Shown here: piece after piece, positions 30,905 through 39,201 of the stretch
Layout: each line of letters opens with the position of its first letter
Position numbering within the stretch: the stretch's first letter is position 1
Assembly (NCBI GenBank): GCA_025351925.1
Contig: JANXVC010000125.1
Coordinates: 1 to 43,975 of the forward strand
Source: Rhodospirillales bacterium
Lineage (GTDB): Bacteria; Pseudomonadota; Alphaproteobacteria; Acetobacterales; Acetobacteraceae
Direction of reading: 5' to 3'
Length of the DNA stretch: 43,975 nucleotides
Notes under the pieces: model-generated
Told to the model about the DNA's origin: nothing
The model's database searches: none
What the model saw: the letters and a program-made list of their open reading frames with translations, nothing else
Translations under genes and position numbers: made by a program

Positions 30905-32374
30905 ATGGCCGCCACGTTCAACGTCCAGTTCACCGACGCGCCCGATCCCACCCTGGTCAGCCCCGAGCCGATCCGGGGATTGCTGACCCAGGCCCTGAAC
31001 GACTGGACCCGGCATTTCGACTATACGACCGGCACCTACACGGTGACTGTCGCGTTCCGCATCCTGTTCTCCTCGCCGGACGTCAGCCTCTCGATACCAT
31101 CCTTCACCGTCGTCGGGGGCGGCCAGTTTCCCGTGCCGGTGGAGCCCTCGTTCGGTTTGGCCGTCGCCGGCCGGGCAGCGGACGCAGTGGCGCCGTTGGA
31201 GCTGTCCGTCAACACCGCTTACCGCTTCGGCGCCCTGCCGCTCGCCGGGCTGCTGGGACCGATCGAGCGGGAACTCGGCCATGCGCTGGGCATCAAGGCG
31301 TTCTCGATCGGGATTGTGCATGGCCCGCTGCTGCGGTCGCAGTTCACAGTCTATGACAACGGGGTGCGCGAGGTCTCGTTCGGCCCGCCTGCAGCGGCCT
31401 ATGTTGGACCTTATGCGCAAGCCGCGTTCGGCGGCCCGGTGCCGCTGGTCGAAGCGAATCCGGACACCACGACGGCGCGCGGCCGCGTCACCGTGGACAG
31501 CATCAACGAGCCCGCGAGTACGCTGCAGCCGCTGGACGTCGCACTGCTGCGGGACGCCGGGCTGCCGGCCCTGAGCGACCAGGAAATAGGCGAGCACCAG
31601 ATCGCCCGGCTGTATGTCGCAGCCTTTGGCCGCAACGCCGACAGCGCTGGGCTGATCGGCAATTATGGCGTGCTGCGCAATGGCGGAGTGCTGCAGCAGA
31701 TCGCCGGCCGCCTGGTTGCCTCAGCCGAGTTCGCCAACCGCAACGGCGCGCTGTCCGACGCCGATTTCGTCAGGCTGCTGTATCAGAACGCGCTGGGCCG
31801 GGTCGCCGGCCCTGCGGACCTGCAGTTTTATCAGGGCCTGCTGCAGCGCGGATTCGACCGCGGCACAATGCTGGCGGCGTTTTCGGAGGGCGAGGAGGCG
31901 CGGAGCCGGCTGCAGGCCAATCCCAACGTGACCTACGCCGCTGCGGCCGAGGCTCAGGTGGCCCGCATCTACGACACCGCGTTCGGGCGGGATGCCGACC
32001 CGCGCGGCTTCACCGGATACGTCCAGGCCGTCATCACCGGCGCCACGCTGCAGCAGGTGGCGCTGTCGTTCATCGGATCCGCCGAGTTCGCCAACCGCTA
32101 CGGTGCGGCACCTTCGGATGGGGCGCTGGTGGATGCGCTCTATGCCAACACCTTGCATCGCGGTGCGGACGCCGCGGGCCGGGACCTGTATGTCCGCGCA
32201 TTGGGCTCTGGGCAGCTTAGTCGGGCGGGCGCGTTCATCGCGTTCTCCGAGAGCACGGAGCACGTGAACCTGATCGCCCAGCGAGCGGGCGCACGGGACG
32301 CGGCGGGCTACAACATCGACCTCGCGCCGCATCTGGGCGTGATCCCGATGATCAGCGGCCCCATTGCAGGATAA
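30905..32374 (+). CDS. DUF4214 protein with degenerate metalloprotease-like N-terminal domain
   Basis: The N-terminal 200 residues resemble secreted metzincin-like domains. The position expected to read HExxHxxG is ERELGHALGI (CGG Arg codon where CAC/CAT His is expected), so the first zinc ligand is lost while Glu and the second His remain. The ending STLQPLDVALLRDAGLPAL is the usual close of this protease-like domain. From about residue 220 two to three DUF4214 units follow: IARLYVAAFGRNADSAGL, LLYQNALGRVAG, VARIYDTAFGRDADPRGF, LYANTLHRGADAAG. DUF4214 occurs in type I-secreted and S-layer-type proteins; no signal peptide is seen. ATG 30905 follows GAGGG. The stop codon overlaps the terminator of the minus-strand sRNA. 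Confidence 0.85.
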   Translation: MAATFNVQFTDAPDPTLVSPEPIRGLLTQALNDWTRHFDYTTGTYTVTVAFRILFSSPDVSLSIPSFTVVGGGQFPVPVEPSFGLAVAGRAADAVAPLELSVNTAYRFGALPLAGLLGPIERELGHALGIKAFSIGIVHGPLLRSQFTVYDNGVREVSFGPPAAAYVGPYAQAAFGGPVPLVEANPDTTTARGRVTVDSINEPASTLQPLDVALLRDAGLPALSDQEIGEHQIARLYVAAFGRNADSAGLIGNYGVLRNGGVLQQIAGRLVASAEFANRNGALSDADFVRLLYQNALGRVAGPADLQFYQGLLQRGFDRGTMLAAFSEGEEARSRLQANPNVTYAAAAEAQVARIYDTAFGRDADPRGFTGYVQAVITGATLQQVALSFIGSAEFANRYGAAPSDGALVDALYANTLHRGADAAGRDLYVRALGSGQLSRAGAFIAFSESTEHVNLIAQRAGARDAAGYNIDLAPHLGVIPMISGPIAG

Positions 32375-32401
32375 AAAAAGGCGGCACCCGAAGATGCCGC
32401 C
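32373..32401 (-). terminator. Intrinsic terminator of the sRNA (UUCG tetraloop plus T7)
   Basis: On the minus strand a 9-bp stem (including one G-U pair) closes a UUCG loop and runs straight into TTTTTTT. This is a near-ideal Rho-independent terminator. Its T-tract overlaps the stop codon of the DUF4214 gene on the other strand. On the plus strand the hairpin is followed only by AAGTTT, so it is a weak terminator for that gene. Confidence 0.85.
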
Positions 32402-32447
32402 AAGTTTAGGGAGGAAACGTCCGCAGCATGACAAAGCCATGCTGCAC
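32373..32447 (-). ncRNA. suhB/MmgR (alpha-r8)-like small regulatory RNA
   Basis: Reading the minus strand: a perfect 8-bp hairpin GCAGCATG-GCTTTGT-CATGCTGC is followed by the unpaired linker GGACGTTTCCTCCCTAAACTT. Then comes a terminator GGCGGCAT-C-UUCG-G-GTGCCGCC with a C(UUCG)G tetraloop and a run of seven T. The linker's UUUCCUCCCU is an anti-Shine-Dalgarno sequence, and I recall it as the conserved core of the alphaproteobacterial suhB/MmgR RNA family (Rfam suhB), Hfq-binding sRNAs. The length of about 75 nt fits. A sigma70-like promoter lies at the right distance. It probably represses mRNAs by pairing to their ribosome binding sites. The 5' end is estimated, not proven. Confidence 0.82.
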
Positions 32448-32452
32448 CGCAC

Positions 32453-32480
32453 AAGATAGACCGTTCGCGCTCCAATGCAA
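32453..32480 (-). promoter_or_regulatory. Predicted sigma70-type promoter of the sRNA
   Basis: On the minus strand, TTGCAT (-35, 32480-32475) and TATCTT (-10, 32458-32453) are separated by 16 bp. Initiation 6-8 bases further on would start the transcript at the base of the first hairpin (about 32447). Confidence 0.6.
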
Positions 32481-32626
32481 GAAGGAAATCTGCGGCTGTG
32501 CGATTTTTACCGTCGCGCTGCGCGATACGGGTTTTGCCGCGCGAAATTCTCCGTCTGAGTCAAAGCAGTAGCGAATTGTTATAAAAGTTGCGCTAGGCTC
32601 GCGTCACCATAACACACGGCGAAAAC

Positions 32627-33418
32627 GTGTCCCCAGACAACGTCGTTGCAGCGCTGACCATCCGCAATGAGCATGTCCTGTTGCCGGCCGACGTGCCGCG
32701 TGCCGTGCTGGACGACGTGGCGGCACAGCTCATTGCGCAACGATGCCGGGTGCTTCGGCCGTCAGCCCTCGATGCCCTGACCTTGCCGGGCCTCCTCGCG
32801 GAGCTTGTCGCGCAGGCGCCCGCTTCGGCTCTTGAGGCGCCGGACCTGGAGCGAGGCTTTGAGCTGCTGACCGACCCTGGGCCCGACCTCCAGCAAGTTG
32901 TATTGATGCTCGACCGTGCCGACGCGCTCGACCCGGCGGCGTTGCGCTATGTGCAGTTCGCCGCCCACGGCGCCCCGTTGCGGCTGTTGTTCGCAGGTGG
33001 GCGTGAACTGCATGGGCTGCTGGAGCGGGAGGAGTTTGGCCTGCTGCGCCACAGCTTCGCTGGGTATGCGCCGGAGGCAACGCCCGACCCAGCGCTGAAG
33101 CATGCCGTTTCCGTGCCGTCGTTCACCGCCGGGCCGATGCCCAGCTTGGCGGCCGACGGCTCGCCCCCGGAGGCCTTCCCGGGAGGTGCTGAGGCAGCGC
33201 TGCAGTTCGCGGCTTTTGAGAAAGGCTTGGCTGAGGGCGGCCGGGACCGTCCGATCGAGTGGCACGCTCCCATCAGCGAGCCCAACCAGCGTTCAGCCCA
33301 TTGGCTGCTGGCTGGGGCAAGCATGGCCATATTCGCCGCCGGCGCCGTGTGGCTGATCAACTCTGGCCTCTTGATGGGCTATGTTGCCATGGCATTGCGG
33401 ACGGCCGCGCCGCCATAG
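32627..33418 (+). CDS. Second degenerate ExeA/GspA-like membrane protein
   Basis: This 263-aa protein aligns with the N-terminal half of the 13606-15006 product. Matching blocks are LERGFELLTDPG (LKAGFIALTEPG in the paralogue), VVLMLDRADALDPAALRYVQFAA and PLRLLFAGGRELHGLLEREEF. The nucleotide-binding loop has gone entirely; the equivalent stretch reads HVLLPADVPRAVLDDVA. A membrane helix (WLLAGASMAIFAAGAVWLI, about residues 227-245) lies near the C-terminus, with a very short tail instead of the long proline-rich region. The start is GTG 32627 with a weak ribosome binding site. I infer a cytosolic non-ATPase adaptor anchored in the inner membrane; the real function is unknown. It precedes the molybdopterin enzyme gene by 64 bp, so co-transcription is possible. 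Confidence 0.7.
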   Translation: MSPDNVVAALTIRNEHVLLPADVPRAVLDDVAAQLIAQRCRVLRPSALDALTLPGLLAELVAQAPASALEAPDLERGFELLTDPGPDLQQVVLMLDRADALDPAALRYVQFAAHGAPLRLLFAGGRELHGLLEREEFGLLRHSFAGYAPEATPDPALKHAVSVPSFTAGPMPSLAADGSPPEAFPGGAEAALQFAAFEKGLAEGGRDRPIEWHAPISEPNQRSAHWLLAGASMAIFAAGAVWLINSGLLMGYVAMALRTAAPP

Positions 33419-33482
33419 TCCACCCCAGGGCGCAACCAGGCTGTATCCCCGGCGTTTTCGAGGCAGATAGGGGATTGCGGCC

Positions 33483-35798
33483 ATGACCGATGCACCGAGC
33501 GTTAAACCTTATAAGGGACCGGCAGGAGGCTGGGGCTCCGTGCGCTCGCTGGGCGCGATCCTCTCCAAAGAGGGCGTCCCGGTCAGCGGCGCCCTGGTGC
33601 TGACGCAGCAGAACAAGCCGAAGGGGTTCATGTGCGTAAGCTGCGCCTGGATGAAGCCGGCCGAGCCGCACGTGTTCGAGTATTGCGAGAATGGCGCCAA
33701 GGCGACCGCGTGGGAGATCACCACGAAGCGCGTCGGACCAGACTTCTTCGCCAAGCACACCGTAACCGAGCTGGAGTCCTGGTCCGACCATGACCTGGAG
33801 GCGATCGGCCGGCTGACGCATCCCATGCGTTACGACGCGGCGAGCGATACCTATGTCGAGGTCGGCTGGCACGAGGCGTTCTGGGACATCGGCCAGCAAC
33901 TCCGCGCCATGGATCCCAAAAAGGTCGTGCTCTACGCCTCCGGCCGCGCTTCGCTCGAGACATCCTACATGTATGCCCTATTCGGCCGCATGCTGGGCAC
34001 CAACAACATGCCCGACAGCTCGAACATGTGCCACGAGCCGACCTCGGTGGCGCTGCCGCAGAGCATCGGCGCGCCGAAGGGCACGGTGACGCTTGAAGAC
34101 TTCGACAACGCCGACCTGATGATTTTCTGCGGCCAGAACCCCGGCACCAACAGCCCGCGCATGCTGAACGAGCTGCAGAAGGCGCATAAGCGCGGCGTGC
34201 CGATCATCACCTTCAACCCGCTGCGCGAGCGGGCGCTGGAACGGTTCCGCAGCCCGCAGCACGTGAAGGAGATGCTGGCATCGATCGATACGCCGATCAG
34301 CAGCCAGTATCACCAGGTGCGTATCGGCGGCGACGTCGCGGCGCTCACCGGGGTGTGCAAGCACGTGTTGGCGCTGGACGATGCGGCGCAGGCGGCGGCC
34401 GGGCCGCGTGTGCTCGATACGGGCTTCATCGCCGAGCATACCCATGGCTTCGATGCGTTTGCCGAGGCGGTGCGCGCCCATCCCTGGGAGGCGCTGGAGC
34501 ACCAATCCGGCCTGAGCCGGGGCGCCATGGAGGCGGTGGCGACCGTCTATGCCCGCAGCAACGCGGTGATCGGCATCTACGGCATGGGCCTGACGCAGCA
34601 TCGCACAGGCGTCGAAAACGTGCAGATGTTCGTGAACCTGCTGTTGATGCGTGGCAACATCGGCAAGCTCGGCGCCGGCATCTGCCCAGTGCGCGGCCAT
34701 AGCAACGTGCAGGGCCAGCGCACGGTCGGCATCACCGAAAAGCCGGAGTTGGCACCGCTCGACAAGCTGCGCGAGCTGTACGGCTTCGAGCCGCCGCGCG
34801 ACAAGGGCCTGGATACGGTGGGCGCCTGCAAGCAGGTCCTGGCGGACGAGGTCACCGCGTTCGTCGAGCTGGGCGGCAACTTCATCCGTGCCGTGCCGGA
34901 GACCGTTGCGATGGAGCAGCATTGGCGCGACATCCCGCTCACGGTGATGATCTCGACCAAGCTGAACCGCAACCACGTCATCCATGGCAAGGCGGCCTAC
35001 ATCCTGCCCTGCCGTGGCCGCATCGAAATCGACGTGCAGGCGACGGGGCCGCAGGTCGTGACCATGGAGGACACCAGCGCCTGCATTCAGGGCTCGCACG
35101 GCATCCGGGAGCCGGCGAGCGAGCACCTGATGAGCGAACCGGCCATCGTCGCCGGCATTGCCCAGGCGACACTTTCTCCGAATCCGGCCATACCTTGGAC
35201 GCAGTGGGTCGGCGACTACAGCCTGGTGCGCGATGCGATCGAGCGGACCTATCCCGAGTTGTTCCACGATTTCAACCAGCGCGTCGATGAGCCCGGCGGC
35301 TTCCATCTGCCGATTACCGCGCGGAAGCGGGACTGGCACACTCCCACCGGGCGCGCCAATTTCATCGTGCCGCGCAGCCTGAACGAGGATATCGTAGTCC
35401 CGGAGGCCGACCGGGACGTGCTGCAGCTAATGACGATCCGCAGCAACGACCAGTTCAATACGACCATCTACGGGTACCACGACCGGTTCCGCGGCGTGCG
35501 CGGCACCCGTATGACGCTGTTCATGCATCTGAATGACATCGATCGGCTGTCGCTGGCCGAGGGCGACATCGTGGCATTGACGACCAAGGTCGATGACGGC
35601 GTCATACGCCGGGTTGGCGGGTTCATCGTGACGCCGTACGACATCCCGGAGGGCTGCATGAGCGCTTACTATCCCGAGGCCAATCCGCTGATCCCGATCT
35701 GGCATCATGCGGAGGGAGCGGACACGCCGGCGGCAAAGTCGATCCCGGTTACCCTGCAGAAGATGGACGTGCCGGCCCAGCACTTGGCGGCAGACTAG
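33483..35798 (+). CDS. FdhF/YdeP-family molybdopterin oxidoreductase
   Basis: The 771-aa protein begins with an iron-sulfur region GFMCVSCAWMKPAEPHVFEYCENGAKA, in which Cys residues fit the YdeP-type CxxC...C arrangement. The molybdenum ligand position is SSNMCHEPTSVAL, where Cys replaces the Sec of FdhF. FCGQNPGTNSPRMLNEL and the C-terminal MTIRSNDQFNTTIYGYHDRFRG are molybdopterin-guanine-dinucleotide-binding segments. The cytosolic family is annotated as formate dehydrogenase alpha-like; E. coli YdeP is linked to acid resistance, and the true substrate is unknown. No partner subunits, fdhD or cofactor genes are adjacent. It ends at a strong terminator shared with the convergent small gene. 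Confidence 0.93.
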   Translation: MTDAPSVKPYKGPAGGWGSVRSLGAILSKEGVPVSGALVLTQQNKPKGFMCVSCAWMKPAEPHVFEYCENGAKATAWEITTKRVGPDFFAKHTVTELESWSDHDLEAIGRLTHPMRYDAASDTYVEVGWHEAFWDIGQQLRAMDPKKVVLYASGRASLETSYMYALFGRMLGTNNMPDSSNMCHEPTSVALPQSIGAPKGTVTLEDFDNADLMIFCGQNPGTNSPRMLNELQKAHKRGVPIITFNPLRERALERFRSPQHVKEMLASIDTPISSQYHQVRIGGDVAALTGVCKHVLALDDAAQAAAGPRVLDTGFIAEHTHGFDAFAEAVRAHPWEALEHQSGLSRGAMEAVATVYARSNAVIGIYGMGLTQHRTGVENVQMFVNLLLMRGNIGKLGAGICPVRGHSNVQGQRTVGITEKPELAPLDKLRELYGFEPPRDKGLDTVGACKQVLADEVTAFVELGGNFIRAVPETVAMEQHWRDIPLTVMISTKLNRNHVIHGKAAYILPCRGRIEIDVQATGPQVVTMEDTSACIQGSHGIREPASEHLMSEPAIVAGIAQATLSPNPAIPWTQWVGDYSLVRDAIERTYPELFHDFNQRVDEPGGFHLPITARKRDWHTPTGRANFIVPRSLNEDIVVPEADRDVLQLMTIRSNDQFNTTIYGYHDRFRGVRGTRMTLFMHLNDIDRLSLAEGDIVALTTKVDDGVIRRVGGFIVTPYDIPEGCMSAYYPEANPLIPIWHHAEGADTPAAKSIPVTLQKMDVPAQHLAAD

Positions 35799-35811
35799 CC
35801 GCGACCGCCGT

Positions 35812-35848
35812 TCCCGCCCTGATGATGCGTCAGGGCGGGACGCTTTCT
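35812..35848. terminator. Strong hairpin terminator between convergent genes
   Basis: TCCCGCCCTGA and TCAGGGCGGGA form an 11-bp perfect stem with a 7-base loop, followed by CGCTTTCT. It lies 14 bp after the molybdopterin gene stop and touches the stop of the minus-strand hypothetical gene, so it may serve the plus-strand gene mainly. Confidence 0.75.
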
Positions 35849-36197
35849 AGTCCCGCGTGCTGGCCACTATGCGGAACAGCAGATCTTCGCCGTCAGGCCG
35901 CCTCAGCCGCACCAAATCGCCAGGGCGGAACACGTGCCCCTCGAAAGTCCAAAGCGGGTCGTCCTCGCTGACCATGCTTTGCAGGGCCCAGCCGTCATCC
36001 AGCCGGATCAACTCAGAGTGTTTGTCCTGCATGCCTGGCCGCTCACGCATAGCGAGCCAGGGGATCGGATCGTTATCGTAGGCATACGGATCAATCTGAC
36101 CCTGCTGGTTAAGCGCGAGCCGGACGGTCAGCCGGTCGTCAATGTCGCCGTCGGGGCGCCCGGGCCCCTTGGCCAGCAACATGATCAACTTCGCCAT
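35847..36197 (-). CDS. Small hypothetical protein (116 aa)
   Basis: The sequence AKLIMLLAKGPGRPDGDIDDRLTVRLALNQQGQ begins a well-composed soluble protein with an acidic middle and ends DLLFRIVASTRD; the WTFEGHVFRPGDLVRLRRPDGED stretch looks like a small beta-barrel. I do not recognise the family. ATG 36197 is preceded by AGGGCGAGG; the track uses a GTG one codon earlier. It is transcribed in the same direction as kup, 140 bp downstream of it, and may be read from the kup promoter. No membrane segment or signal peptide. Confidence 0.75.
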   Translation of the reverse strand: MAKLIMLLAKGPGRPDGDIDDRLTVRLALNQQGQIDPYAYDNDPIPWLAMRERPGMQDKHSELIRLDDGWALQSMVSEDDPLWTFEGHVFRPGDLVRLRRPDGEDLLFRIVASTRD

Positions 36198-36337
36198 CAC
36201 CTCGCCCTAAACGCGCCCGGCGGTGATCAGCGTGCGTGACCACCCTTTCTGCCATTGCTCTCCGTAGCTTGGTAACGCAGTACGGGCCGGCTGGGTTCTA
36301 CCGCCGAAGCCCATCATAGTATGGCGGGAGCCTCAAG

Positions 36338-38287
36338 TCAGATCGCTACTCGAACGCCAAGCTCAACCACACGGTCGCTTGGAATGCGGAAGAACTCGGT
36401 CGCGGGCACGGCATTCCGCGCCATGAACAGAAACAGGAACAGCCGCCAGGCGGGCAGTTTGGGCACCATGGCGCGCACCAAGACCTCCCGGCCAAGAAAG
36501 AAGCTTGCTTGCATCGCATTATATCCCACGCCATGCGCACTGAGTTCTTCGAGTGCACGGGGAATATTGGGGCTCTCCATGAAGCCGTAGCGCAGCACGA
36601 CGCGATGGACGTTGGGTGCAAGCTCGGACACCTCGATCCGCTCATCGGCCGGAGCCTGCGGCATGTCCATGTTCTGCACCGTCACGAACAGGACACGCTC
36701 GTGCAGAACCTTGTTATGCTTGAGATTGTGGAGCAGCGCAGCGGGCACGTAGTCCGGGTTGCCGGTCAGGAACACCGCCATGCCGGGCACTCGGACAGTC
36801 CGGGACTGCGGCAGCCGCGCCAGGAACGAGGCGAGCGGCAGGCTGTCCTGCTTCCAGCGCGCCAGCATGAGCTCACGGCCGCGGTTCCACGACGTCATCA
36901 TCGCCATCAGCCCAAACCCGAGCAGCAGCGGCACCCAGCCACCCTCCGGGATCTTCAATGCATTGGCGGCAAAGAACACGAGATCGACCGCGAAGAAAAA
37001 GCCGAACACCCCAAATGCGAGGCTGCGCGGCCAGCCGAACTGACGGCGGAATGCCACCATCGCGAGCACGCATGTGCATAGGAAGGTGCCCGTGACGGCG
37101 ATCCCATAGGCGGAGGCCAGGGCGTCGCTGCTGCGGAAGGCAAGAACCAGGATCAGCACGCCGACCAGCAGCGCCATGTTGACCTGCGGCACATAGATCT
37201 GCCCCTCCTCGGAATGGCTGGTGTGCAGGACCGCCATGCGCGGCAGGAAGGACATCTGCATGCACTGCCGGGCGATCGAGAACGCGCCGGAGATCAGCGC
37301 CTGGCTGGCGATGACCGTGGCAGCGGTGGCGAGGACCACCAGCGGCAGGCGCAGGCTCTCCGGCGCCATAAGATAGAACGGGTTCTCCAAGGCGGCCGGG
37401 TCGGCCATCACCAGGGCCCCTTGGCCGAAATAGTTCAGCACCAGGCACGGCAGCACAAAGAACACCCAGGCGAACCGGATCGGCGGCGCGCCGAAATGGC
37501 CCATGTCGGCATACAGCGCCTCGGCGCCCGTCACGGCCAGCACGACGGAGCCGAGGCTGACGAAGGCCAGCCAGCCATGATTGAGGCAGACGACGACCGC
37601 ATAGTGCGGCGACACCGCCATGAGGACGCCGGGATGCCGGGCAATCTGAAACAGGCCCATCGTGGCCAGGGCGACGAACCAGACCGCCATCACGGGACCG
37701 AATGCCCGGCCGATGCTGTTGGTGCCGCGTATCTGCACAGCGAACAGCGCGACGATCACCACGATGGACAGCGGCAGGACGAGGCTCTTGAAGGTGGGGG
37801 ACACGACTTCCAGTCCCTCGATCGCCGACAGGACCGAGATGGCGGGGGTGATCACGCCGTCGCCGAAGAACAGGCAGGCACCGCCGACACCGATCAAGCC
37901 TAGCGCTGTCCGCATGGCGACGCCGACTGTCCCGCGTTGGGCAAGTGCCATCAACGCCAGGATGCCGCCCTCGCCGTTGTTGTCGGCGCGCATGACCAGC
38001 AGGACGTATTTCACTGTCACGATAAGGATGAGCGCCCAGAAGATCAGCGAGAGGACACCCAGGATCTCGACCTGGCCGACGCCGACGCCGGTGAAATGGA
38101 TCAGACTGGCTTTGAGCGCATAGAGCGGGCTGGTGCCGATGTCGCCATAGACGATGCCCAGCACGGCCAGCAACGCCGTCGCACGCAACGGCCGGCTGGC
38201 GACGGCGGGGAGGGTGTTTACGGCTAGGCTCACAGGCCCGGTCCGGAGGGCGTGGCTGCGGGGCAGCGCTGTAAGATCATTCGACAT
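36338..38287 (-). CDS. kup: Low-affinity potassium transporter Kup
   Basis: A 649-aa protein with about 12 transmembrane helices. The family signature [20 protein letters not shown] lies around residues 43-62. [24 protein letters not shown] and [34 protein letters not shown] follow, as in Kup/HAK/KT proteins. The soluble C-terminal part ends the usual way ([18 protein letters not shown]). It takes up K+ with protons across the inner membrane. The start is ATG 38287 with a poor ribosome binding site. The 185-bp region upstream, between yggS and kup, has no gene; I saw no known potassium or cyclic-di-AMP riboswitch there. Confidence 0.96.
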   Translation of the reverse strand: MSNDLTALPRSHALRTGPVSLAVNTLPAVASRPLRATALLAVLGIVYGDIGTSPLYALKASLIHFTGVGVGQVEILGVLSLIFWALILIVTVKYVLLVMRADNNGEGGILALMALAQRGTVGVAMRTALGLIGVGGACLFFGDGVITPAISVLSAIEGLEVVSPTFKSLVLPLSIVVIVALFAVQIRGTNSIGRAFGPVMAVWFVALATMGLFQIARHPGVLMAVSPHYAVVVCLNHGWLAFVSLGSVVLAVTGAEALYADMGHFGAPPIRFAWVFFVLPCLVLNYFGQGALVMADPAALENPFYLMAPESLRLPLVVLATAATVIASQALISGAFSIARQCMQMSFLPRMAVLHTSHSEEGQIYVPQVNMALLVGVLILVLAFRSSDALASAYGIAVTGTFLCTCVLAMVAFRRQFGWPRSLAFGVFGFFFAVDLVFFAANALKIPEGGWVPLLLGFGLMAMMTSWNRGRELMLARWKQDSLPLASFLARLPQSRTVRVPGMAVFLTGNPDYVPAALLHNLKHNKVLHERVLFVTVQNMDMPQAPADERIEVSELAPNVHRVVLRYGFMESPNIPRALEELSAHGVGYNAMQASFFLGREVLVRAMVPKLPAWRLFLFLFMARNAVPATEFFRIPSDRVVELGVRVAI

Positions 38288-38472
38288 CCATCAATCGCGG
38301 GATCGCCGCTGGGCTGGTGCGGCAGCTCTCCCTTCTAAGGAGGATGCCATAGGCTGGTTGAACTCCAAAGCGCAAGCCGAGACGGAGTTTCCACAGCGTC
38401 AACAAACCGGAGACGGCCGGAATACCGAGTGCAAACGGCGATCTGGCATTGCGACGCCAGAGCTGCTCCCGT

Positions 38473-39201
38473 TCATGCGCCATCCATCCCTGGCGCCGCC
38501 GGCCGTGTGCCGAAGATGGCACTGCCGACCCGGACATGGGTGGCGCCGTGGGCAATGGCGCTCTCATAGTCGCCGGACATGCCCATCGAGACCGTTGACA
38601 GCCCGTGCTGTGCGGCGCAAGCGGCCAGCCAGGCGAAATGCGGCGCCGGGTCGCCTTCGGCCGGCGGGATGCACATCAGTCCCACCAACGCGGCGCCGAA
38701 GCGGCTGCGGCAGTTCCGGATGAAGGCGTCTGCCTCGGTCCGGGGCACGCCAGCCTTTTGCGGCTCGTCGCCGACGTTCACCTGGACCAGCAGATCGGGC
38801 AGGCGGCCCTGCTTATCGGCGGCATCGGCCAAGGCGTCGGCCAGGCGCGGACGGTCCAGGCTCTCGATCACATTGGCCACACGAATCGCGTCGCGCGCCT
38901 TGTTGGTCTGCAGGCCGCCGATCAGATGCACCCGGAGCGTCGGGAGCAGGGCGCGCAGCTCGGGAAACTTGGCGTCGGCCTCCTGCACGCGGTTCTCGCC
39001 GAACACGGTCTGCCCGGCGTCCATCGCCTGACGGACGATGTCGGCGGAGTGCGTCTTGGACACCGCGACCAGGGTGACGGAGCCGACAGGGCGCCCGGCC
39101 CTCGCGGTTGCGGCGGCGATGCGGGCCTGGACCCGATGCAGGCGGTCGGACACGCTATGATCGAGAGGGACGTGATCAACGGGGGGCTCGGAGGGATGCA
39201 T
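38473..39201 (-). CDS. YggS/PROSC-family PLP homeostasis protein
   Basis: Single-domain PLP-binding protein of the YggS family, fold-type III. The Schiff-base Lys is in TLVAVSKTHSADI; further motifs are FGENRVQEADAKF, HLIGGLQTNKARDA (commonly HFIGRLQ), LLVQVNVGDEPQKAG, LVGLMCIPP and SMGMSGDYESAIAHGATHVRVGSAIFG. It has no known enzymatic reaction; it balances cellular PLP and affects amino-acid pools. The start is probably ATG 39201, which shares bases with the start of the divergent ThiE-like gene; a GTG 14 codons in is an alternative but lacks a ribosome binding site. About 243 aa. Confidence 0.94.
   Translation of the reverse strand: MHPSEPPVDHVPLDHSVSDRLHRVQARIAAATARAGRPVGSVTLVAVSKTHSADIVRQAMDAGQTVFGENRVQEADAKFPELRALLPTLRVHLIGGLQTNKARDAIRVANVIESLDRPRLADALADAADKQGRLPDLLVQVNVGDEPQKAGVPRTEADAFIRNCRSRFGAALVGLMCIPPAEGDPAPHFAWLAACAAQHGLSTVSMGMSGDYESAIAHGATHVRVGSAIFGTRPAAPGMDGA

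Noticed and set aside
32375-32450. Plus-strand reading of the two hairpins with AGGGAGGAAAC between them as an mRNA leader or riboswitch
   Set aside because: On the plus strand the A-run precedes the hairpin and no T-run follows, while the minus strand gives a perfect promoter-hairpin-terminator order. The element is therefore a minus-strand sRNA.
33978-35339. 453-aa minus-strand ORF inside the molybdopterin oxidoreductase
   Set aside because: Antisense shadow caused by high GC; His/Arg/Leu-rich with no recognisable domain.
38288-38472. Possible potassium or cyclic-di-AMP riboswitch upstream of kup
   Set aside because: The region contains some GC-rich inverted pieces, but nothing matching a riboswitch core that I recognise.
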